11,768 nucleotides of DNA from a bacterium (GTDB lineage Bacteria > Gemmatimonadota > Gemmatimonadetes > Gemmatimonadales > Gemmatimonadaceae): assembly GCA_021802745.1 (NCBI GenBank), contig JAJZRK010000100.1, positions 1 through 11,768 on the forward strand. The letters run 5' to 3'. Below are positions 7,170 to 11,768 of the stretch, one piece after another. The notes beneath the pieces were generated by a model. The model searched no databases. It was not told where the DNA came from and saw only the letters and a program-made list of their open reading frames with translations. Position 1 is the stretch's first letter, and each line of letters starts with the position of its first letter. Made by a program: the position numbers and the translations under genes.

Positions 7170-8402
7170 TCAGCGCGCCGCCCCTTGCAGTTCGAGAGAC
7201 GTCTCCTCAATGGCGGCGTTCTCGGCGGCGGCTATCGCCTGATCCAGGTCGGCGATCAGGTCTTCCACATCCTCGATCCCCACCGAGTATCGCACCAGCC
7301 CGTCGCTGAAACCGGCGGCCTCCCGCGCCTCGCGCGACATCGAGGCGTGCGTCATGGACGCCGGATGCTCGATGAGGCTCTCGACGCCGCCCAGCGAGAC
7401 GGCCAGGGTGGCGAGGTGCACGTGGTCCATGAGCTTGCGCCCCGCCTCGAACCCGCCCTTCAGTTCGAAGCTGATCATCGCGCCAAAGCCGCTCATCTGG
7501 CGCTTGGCAAGTTCGTGCTGCGGATGCGAGGGCAGCCCGATGTATCGCACGCGCTCGACCATCGGATGCGCCTCCAGCCAGCATGCGACGACCATGGCGT
7601 TCTGCTGGGCGTGCTCGACGCGCAGGCCGAGGGTCTTCAGCCTGCGGATCACCAGGAGGGCCTGGTGCGGGTCCATGTTGCAGCCGGTCTGCACCATCAC
7701 GGCGCGCAGCCGGGCGGTCAACTCCGCCGTCTTCCCCACGAGGATGCCGCCCACCACGTCGGCATGACCGTTGATGAACTTCGTGATGGAATGGAGCACC
7801 ACGTCCGCGCCGAGGTCGAGCGGGCGCTGCAGGCACGGGCTGGCGAAGGTGTTGTCCACCACGAGCACGGCGCCGTGTTCGTGGGCGATGGCGGCGGCGC
7901 CGGCGATGTCGGTCACCTGCATGGCCGGGTTGGATGGCGACTCCACGTAGACGAGGCGGGTGTTCGGCCGCATCGCCGCGCGCAGGTTCGCGAGGTCCGA
8001 CGTGTCCACGAACGAGGCCGCGACGCCGAAGCGCTGGTAGTGCCGCTCGACCAGCCCGCGGCTGGGCCCGTACACCGAGGCGGTGCTCACCAGGTGATCG
8101 CCCTGCGTCAGCAGCGCCATGTAGGCCGTGTTCACCGCCCCCATCCCCGAGCTGGTGGCGATGCCGCCGGCGCCGTGCTCGAGGTCGGCCACGCTCTCCT
8201 CGAGCGCGGCCACCGTGGGATTGCTGATGCGGGTGTAGATGTACCCCTGCTCCTCGCCCGCGAAGAGCGCCGCGCCGTGCGCCGCGTCCCGAAACGCGAA
8301 GGTGGACGTCTGGTAGATAGGGACGTTCACGGCGCCCGCTGCGTCGGGGTGGTATCCGCCGTGCACGAGCCTGCTGTCGATCCCCGTTGCTGTGGCCTTC
8401 AC
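7170..8402 (-). CDS. PLP-dependent trans-sulfuration enzyme (cystathionine gamma-synthase / methionine gamma-lyase family)
   Basis: A 410-residue cytosolic enzyme of the Cys/Met metabolism PLP family, close to the usual length. The PLP lysine is K208 in HSITKF, and D183 in VVDNTF contacts the pyridine nitrogen. Y56 and R58 (YIYTRISNPT) reach the phosphate of the neighbouring subunit, and RYSVGIED near the C-terminus binds the substrate carboxylate. After Y111-G112 stands P113, where typical methionine gamma-lyases carry a cysteine. This weakens a strict lyase call and leaves cystathionine gamma-synthase or beta/gamma-lyase as options. The start is GTG at 8402 with AGGAG five bases upstream. 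It lies 31 bp after the CGGC gene and is probably cotranscribed with it. The nearby methyltransferase/MTHFR gene supports a methionine or sulfur role. Confidence 0.9.
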   Translation of the reverse strand: MKATATGIDSRLVHGGYHPDAAGAVNVPIYQTSTFAFRDAAHGAALFAGEEQGYIYTRISNPTVAALEESVADLEHGAGGIATSSGMGAVNTAYMALLTQGDHLVSTASVYGPSRGLVERHYQRFGVAASFVDTSDLANLRAAMRPNTRLVYVESPSNPAMQVTDIAGAAAIAHEHGAVLVVDNTFASPCLQRPLDLGADVVLHSITKFINGHADVVGGILVGKTAELTARLRAVMVQTGCNMDPHQALLVIRRLKTLGLRVEHAQQNAMVVACWLEAHPMVERVRYIGLPSHPQHELAKRQMSGFGAMISFELKGGFEAGRKLMDHVHLATLAVSLGGVESLIEHPASMTHASMSREAREAAGFSDGLVRYSVGIEDVEDLIADLDQAIAAAENAAIEETSLELQGAAR

Positions 8403-8433
8403 TGGTGCTCCTGTCGGTGAACCGCGACGAGGG

Positions 8434-8880
8434 TCAGTCGTATGCGAGTCGCGTCGATTGTTCGACGAGGGTCGGTGCGAGGCGTTCCGGCCACTCCGGT
8501 CCGCTCCAGGTCCCGCACGCCTGATGGGTGAGAAGGTACTTCTCCGGAATCGGATGGGTGCCGATGACGACCTTCATGCCGTACTTCTCGGTGATGAACG
8601 TCCTGAAGTAGTCGATATACGGACACGGGGGACAGCCGACCAGCAGGCCCGTCGCCAGGTGGATGACCTCGGCGCCGTTCTTCTTCATCTCCTCCGGCGC
8701 GTACTCGACGTTTCCCCCGGGGCACCCCGCGCACGTCGTGAAGCCCACCAGCTCGACCTCGCGGCCTTCGTACTCGCTGAACGCGCCCTCGCGCTCCCGG
8801 AGCGCCCGCAGGCACTTTCCGCCGGCGCAGGTCCGGTACCGATCGCAGATGATGATGCCGACGCGAACGGGATCTGCCAT
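8434..8880 (-). CDS. CGGC domain-containing protein
   Basis: A 148-residue cytosolic protein of the CGGC family (PF08821), small cysteine-rich predicted metal-binding proteins of unknown role. The name-giving motif appears as TTCAGCPGGN (C50, C53), so the first glycine of CGGC is replaced by alanine. Further cysteines are C12, C18, C23, C83, C86 (GCPPCPYID) and C122. RVGIIICDRYRTCAGGKC at the start, GAEVIHLATG and KVVIGTH follow the family plan. The ATG at 8880 is chosen because the family match begins there, with a GAGGGGGG stretch just upstream as ribosome binding site. The same frame stays open upstream to 9255 through the bacterioferritin remnant, so a read-through fusion of 273 residues cannot be excluded. 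The PLP enzyme gene follows after 31 bp. Confidence 0.85.
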   Translation of the reverse strand: MADPVRVGIIICDRYRTCAGGKCLRALREREGAFSEYEGREVELVGFTTCAGCPGGNVEYAPEEMKKNGAEVIHLATGLLVGCPPCPYIDYFRTFITEKYGMKVVIGTHPIPEKYLLTHQACGTWSGPEWPERLAPTLVEQSTRLAYD

Positions 8881-8970
8881 GTTGCCCCCCCTCTGGAAGA
8901 ACGGACCGACCAGGCGGTCGAACCCGTTGCTGTGTGCCTGATCCCCTTCCGGTGCGTCGGGTACCGCGTT

Positions 8971-9349
8971 GAAGGACTGCAGCGCCAGGTAGTTCGGGCC
9001 GAAGCGCTTGATGTTGTCGAGCTGCCGGTCGAAGCCGTCGTAATGACGCTCTTCGTCGCCGACCAGCCCTTCGAACATCTGCTTCGAGACGGCGTCGGCG
9101 TTCTGGCTGGACTGAATGGCGTAGTCGTTGTGGATGACCGTCGCCTCGCGCTCCATCGCCGCCGCCCGCGCCACGATCTTCTCGGGGTCGGTGATGCGCT
9201 CGACGGGGCCGGCCGTCACCATCTCCACGTCACCTTGGCCCGAAGCCCTGGTCATCCAGGTGAAAATGCCAGTACATGGACTGGTGCACCTCCTGCAGTT
9301 CGTCGGCGACGCCCTTGTTCAGCAGGGCAATGCTCCTGGTGGTATCCAT
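8971..9349 (-). pseudogene. Bacterioferritin-like gene broken by an internal deletion and frame change
   Basis: The N-terminal half reads MDTTRSIALLNKGVADELQ through WHFHLDDQGFGP from the ATG at 9349 (AGGGA seven bases upstream). It then hits TGA at 9232-9230. The C-terminal half continues in another frame from GDVEMVTAGPVERITDPEKI to GPNYLALQSF at about 8971. From my knowledge of this bacterioferritin subgroup, about 28 residues that normally join the halves are absent. They are helix B, with the E-x-x-H iron ligands. The break is thus an out-of-frame deletion of about 80 bases, not a single-base slip. The second half keeps family residues (DEERHYD) but cannot make a complete diiron site. 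Restart near 9255 or 9219 could give a fragment. No stop separates it from the CGGC gene. Confidence 0.85.
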
Positions 9350-9470
9350 GGCGGGTTCCCTGATCCGTGGGTGTGATGCACGAGGGAAGCGCGTCCGCGC
9401 GTCAGTCGTCGAGCGACAGGATGCGTCGCTTCGTGCCGGTGAAGAAGGCCGTGCAATCGCATGGTGCGAC

Positions 9471-9845
9471 CTAGCTGCTCGGGTGGCCCCGGCCGCCGCT
9501 GCATGCCCCCGCAAACGTCAGGCGCTGCAGGCTGCCGGCCGCGAATTCGGCCACGGCCTCGGCGACATCGGTGCCGTCGGTGACGAAGACCGGAATCCCC
9601 GCCGCGTCCAGCTTGGCAAAGGCGCCCCGGCCCAGGCCGCGACAGACCACGACATCCACGCGGTGGCCCATCACCACCGACAGCGGATCGCATGAGCCGT
9701 GCTCATGCCGCGCGCTGGCGTTGGCCACGAGCGTGAAGTCGTTCGAGCGGGTGTCAACCACCGCAAGAAAGGGGGCGCTCCCAAGATGCGCCGAGATCCG
9801 GGCCGCGGGGCCCGCGTCATCAAGCGTCGGTACGCAGAGCTTCAT
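9471..9845 (-). CDS. NifX/NifB-type dinitrogenase iron-molybdenum cofactor domain protein
   Basis: A 124-residue single-domain protein of the Nif FeMo-cofactor family (PF02579). Members outside nif clusters are thought to bind or carry Fe-S or other metal clusters. MKLCVPT begins the fold, SAHLGSAPFLAVVD (18-31) and RHEHGSCDPL (46-55) match family landmarks, VVVCRGLGRGAFAKLDAAGIPVF contains the conserved core, and GACSGGRGH near the end adds a Cys/His tail. The ATG at 9845 is preferred over one five codons upstream (9860) because AAGGAG lies six bases before it. It overlaps the 3' end of the DUF134 gene by 26 bp, so the two are probably translationally coupled. The DUF134-NifX pairing recurs in many anaerobes and iron-reducing bacteria. 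No nitrogenase genes are present, so nitrogen fixation is not implied. Confidence 0.9.
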   Translation of the reverse strand: MKLCVPTLDDAGPAARISAHLGSAPFLAVVDTRSNDFTLVANASARHEHGSCDPLSVVMGHRVDVVVCRGLGRGAFAKLDAAGIPVFVTDGTDVAEAVAEFAAGSLQRLTFAGACSGGRGHPSS

Positions 9846-10125
9846 GATCCTCTCCTTCAATCACCAGGGCGGCGGCTTCGAGCAGCGCGGTCACCATCTT
9901 CCGGCGGCCGGAGTCCAGCAGTCGCTGGACCGTGCCGCGCGAGACGCGCATCCGCCGTCCTGCCTCGGCCTGGTCGTGATCGTCCAGGTCGCACAGCCGC
10001 ATCGCTTCCAGTTCGTCCAGCCCCAGCCGAATGAGCGCCAGGTCGGTCATCGGGATGCTGCGAGGCTTGAACACGCGATCCCCGTCGAACCGGCGACAGC
10101 GGCGTTGCTTCTTTGGCCTCGGCAC
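9820..10125 (-). CDS. DUF134 family DNA-binding protein (helix-turn-helix)
   Basis: A 101-residue protein of the DUF134 family (PF02001), predicted DNA-binding proteins. A basic N-terminus (PRPKKQRRCRRF) precedes the conserved FKPRSIP and LGLDELEAMRLCDLD, then a sigma-region-4-like helix-turn-helix (QAEAGRRMRVSRGTVQRLLDSGRRKM, about 52-77). I prefer GTG at 10125: GGGAG lies five bases upstream and the product then begins PRPKK, as family members do. The alternative is ATG at 10140, giving 106 residues with no ribosome binding site and lying inside a palindrome. It overlaps the NifX-like gene by 26 bp. The palindrome and promoter directly upstream suggest that it regulates its own cluster; this is inference. 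Confidence 0.88.
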   Translation of the reverse strand: MPRPKKQRRCRRFDGDRVFKPRSIPMTDLALIRLGLDELEAMRLCDLDDHDQAEAGRRMRVSRGTVQRLLDSGRRKMVTALLEAAALVIEGEDHEALRTDA

Positions 10126-10137
10126 GCGCGCTCCCGT

Positions 10138-10161
10138 CATTATGTGCAAATGCACATTATG
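10138..10161. promoter_or_regulatory. 24-bp near-perfect palindrome at the DUF134 start, probable operator
   Basis: The core is ATGTGCA (10142-10148), AA, TGCACAT (10151-10157). After one mismatched pair on each side, three more base pairs match, so arms of 11 bases run from 10138 to 10161 with a single mismatch. It covers the candidate -10 box of the DUF134 gene and touches its alternative ATG, a position suited to autorepression. Seen in sequence; the binding protein is inferred. Confidence 0.65.
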
Positions 10162-10182
10162 TCGCAGGGCGCACGGTGTCAA
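10156..10182 (-). promoter_or_regulatory. Promoter of the DUF134-NifX cluster
   Basis: On the minus strand a consensus -35 TTGACA (10182 down to 10177) is followed after 15 bp by CATAAT (10161 down to 10156, five of six bases). The spacing is short; with 17 bp the -10 would be the poorer TAATGT. Start of transcription would be near 10149, leaving a leader of about 24 bases that includes the GGGAG before the GTG at 10125. Confidence 0.5.
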
Positions 10183-10282
10183 TGCAAGCAGTACCTGACA
10201 GGGATGTCGGGGGTTCGCGGTGCCCCGGTGACACGGAGCAGCGCCGCCACGGGCAGCGGGGGCACGTGTCCAGCCGGCGTCC

Positions 10283-10298
10283 GGGCGCGCCGGCGCCC
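10283..10298 (-). terminator. Stem-loop after the methyltransferase/MTHFR gene
   Basis: GGGCGC (10283-10288), a four-base loop and GCGCCC (10293-10298) form a perfect 6-bp GC stem five bases after the stop codon at 10304. A longer pairing, GTGCCCC (10220-10226) with GGGGCAC (10259-10265), lies further along. There is no U-run, so termination is plausible but not proven. Confidence 0.4.
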
Positions 10299-10303
10299 AG
10301 CCT

Positions 10304-11768
10304 CTACGCCCTGAACACCTCGAGCGCCAGCTCCACCTTCCCGAACGGCGCCGACACCTGCACCCCCTGCACCACGGGGCGGACGCGTTCGAGCATCTCG
10401 CGCGCGATGGTAATGCCCTCGGCCACCGCATGGTCCTTGGACTTCTCGTTCGCCCGCCGCATGCGGTCAATCACCGACGGTGGCACGGTGACGCCGGGCA
10501 CCTCGTTGGCCAGGAACTCGGCGTTGCGCACGGAGACGAGTGGCCAGATGCCGGCGACGACCGGAATGCGGGTGTCCTTGATGCGCTCCACGAACGACTC
10601 GAGCTGCGCGGCGTCAAACACGGGCTGCGTCACCGCGAACTCGGCCCCGGCCTCCACCTTCCAGTAAAAGCGCTTGAGTTCGTGCTCGACGTCTATGGCC
10701 ACTGGGTTGATACCGACGCCAATCACGTAGCGAGTCGTCGCGCCAATGCTGTTGCCGCCCGGGTCCACGCCGTGGTTGAGGCGGCTCACGAGGTTGGTGA
10801 GGCCGATGGCGTCAATGTCGAACACTGCCGTGGCGTCGGGGTACGGCCCCATCTTGGGCGGATCGCCGGTGACGAGGAGCACGTTGTGCAGGCCGAGCGC
10901 TGACGCGCCCAGCAGGTCGGAGAGCATGCCCAGCAGGTTGCGGTCGCGGCACGCGTAATGCGTCACCGTCTCGATGCCGCACGCCTGCTGGATGAGCACG
11001 CTCGTGGCGATGGCGCTCATGCGGCTCTGCGCGCGCGGGCCGTCGGGCACGTTCACCGCGTCCACGCCGGCATCCTTCAGCTTGCGCACTTCAGCGAGCA
11101 TCTTCGACGGCTCCACGCCGCGCGGCGGCACAATCTCCACGCTCGTGACGAACTCGCTCGCCGCGAGCTTGCGCCCCCACGCCGACCGCTCGGCGAGCGG
11201 CACCGGCGCGACGGCGTGCGATTCGTGGTGCGCCGCGATCCGCGACAGTCGTCCGCCTCCCGCCGACTGTTCCACTGTGGCGTGGCGCGGCACGAGCGGG
11301 CGCACGCCGTCCACCATGGCGCGAATGTGCTCGGGCGTCGTGCCGCAGCAGCCACCCACAAGCCGCACACCCGCCTGGATGAGGTTGCGCGCGTAGGTGG
11401 CCATGTACTCCGGGCTCGCCATGTACATGCGGCGGCCGCTCACTTCGCGCGGCATGCCGGCGTTGGGCATGGCCGAGAGCTTCTTCGTCGTCACCGGCGC
11501 CATGCGCTCGATGGCCTCGAGAATCGTTTGCGGCCCGACGGAGCAGTTGAGCCCGATCACGTCGGCGCCGCTCTCCTCGAGCGCCTCGGCCACCTCCTCG
11601 GGGGGAACGCCGAACGACGTCACGCCGTCCGTGCCCACCGTCATCTGCGCGATGACGGGCAGCGACGCGTCCACGTCGCGCGCCGCCTTCACGGCGCACG
11701 CCATCTCGGCGAGGTCGCTGAACGTCTCGAGGATGAAGCAGTCCACGTCGCCCTCGCGGAGCGACCGC
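10304..11768 (-). CDS. Bifunctional homocysteine S-methyltransferase / methylenetetrahydrofolate reductase (5' end cut by window edge)
   Basis: A fused enzyme of methionine synthesis, about 487 residues visible; the frame is open at the right edge and roughly 110 N-terminal residues are missing. The first part is the zinc-dependent homocysteine methyltransferase barrel. It shows VDCFILETF near the edge, the zinc ligand cysteine in GLNCSVG and the cysteine pair in GGCCGTTPEH. The second part is the FAD-dependent reductase that makes 5-methyltetrahydrofolate. It shows SVEIVPPRG, THYACRDRN, LLVTGDPPKMG, TQPVFD and a C-terminal PFGKVELALEVFRA. Fusions of this order are known (YitJ-type). In such proteins the reductase may supply the methyl donor, but the actual donor here is not shown. 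The final 37 bp recur at 6995-7031 as a relic. Confidence 0.95.
   Translation of the reverse strand, partial: RSLREGDVDCFILETFSDLAEMACAVKAARDVDASLPVIAQMTVGTDGVTSFGVPPEEVAEALEESGADVIGLNCSVGPQTILEAIERMAPVTTKKLSAMPNAGMPREVSGRRMYMASPEYMATYARNLIQAGVRLVGGCCGTTPEHIRAMVDGVRPLVPRHATVEQSAGGGRLSRIAAHHESHAVAPVPLAERSAWGRKLAASEFVTSVEIVPPRGVEPSKMLAEVRKLKDAGVDAVNVPDGPRAQSRMSAIATSVLIQQACGIETVTHYACRDRNLLGMLSDLLGASALGLHNVLLVTGDPPKMGPYPDATAVFDIDAIGLTNLVSRLNHGVDPGGNSIGATTRYVIGVGINPVAIDVEHELKRFYWKVEAGAEFAVTQPVFDAAQLESFVERIKDTRIPVVAGIWPLVSVRNAEFLANEVPGVTVPPSVIDRMRRANEKSKDHAVAEGITIAREMLERVRPVVQGVQVSAPFGKVELALEVFRA
10314..10350. repeat. Right copy of 37-bp direct repeat
   Basis: This is the last coding stretch of the intact methyltransferase/MTHFR gene, repeated in the same orientation at 6995-7031 with two mismatches. 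The repeat pair is 3,319 bp apart and brackets the metal-related cluster and the PLP enzyme gene. Confidence 0.8.

Noticed and set aside
6566..7210. A 214-codon minus-strand frame through the 600-bp gap
   Set aside because: The product is Arg-rich and shows no family features, and it reads the relic gene end in the wrong frame.
6414..8420. A 668-codon open frame on the plus strand
   Set aside because: It lies opposite the clear PLP enzyme gene and the start of the SEC-C gene. Its product is His/Arg/Gly-rich without recognisable motifs, as expected from antisense GC-rich coding DNA.
9230..9255. Programmed frameshifting in the bacterioferritin gene
   Set aside because: About 28 residues are missing at the junction, so a ribosomal shift could not restore a working protein, and no slippery sequence is visible.

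Overview
The window is GC-rich bacterial DNA. Almost everything is on the minus strand, so the natural reading order is right to left. The fused methyltransferase/MTHFR gene, the Shine-Dalgarno usage and the general gene content suggest a free-living Gram-negative-type bacterium. Gemmatimonadota is a guess consistent with the style, but no rRNA or marker gene here proves it. No CRISPR array, rRNA, tRNA, integrase or transposase was found.

Right part (about 6985-11768). The right edge holds the 3' four-fifths of a fused homocysteine S-methyltransferase / methylenetetrahydrofolate reductase gene. After a hairpin comes a small cluster that looks metal-related. It holds a DUF134 DNA-binding protein with a palindrome at its start, an overlapping NifX-like protein, a bacterioferritin-like gene broken by an internal deletion, and a CGGC-domain protein. 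A PLP-dependent trans-sulfuration enzyme follows. Beyond a hairpin lies a second, degenerate copy of the end of the methyltransferase/MTHFR gene. The two copies form a 37-bp direct repeat (35/37 identical) that brackets the whole 3.3-kb cluster.

Middle (about 3200-6985). A roughly 600-bp gap without a convincing gene separates the relic from a 670-residue protein. That protein has an N-terminal SEC-C zinc motif, a segment resembling the DNA-binding domain of tyrosine recombinases, and a basic repeat tail. It converges with the only plus-strand gene, an AAA_14/DUF4143 ATPase. The ATPase starts at GTG with no ribosome binding site, and a well-spaced promoter places the transcription start on that codon. 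A perfect 17-bp palindrome covers its -35 box.

Left part (1-2973). An orphan six-span membrane protein is followed by the AmmeMemoRadiSam module: a fused Memo-AMMECR1 protein whose stop overlaps the start of the radical SAM partner. That partner is cut by the left edge.

The genes fall into three functional groups: one-carbon/sulfur amino-acid metabolism, probable iron or Fe-S handling with its own regulator, and the AmmeMemoRadiSam module of unsettled function. The best leads are the bracketed cluster, the broken bacterioferritin that reads open into the CGGC gene, and the two operator-like palindromes.
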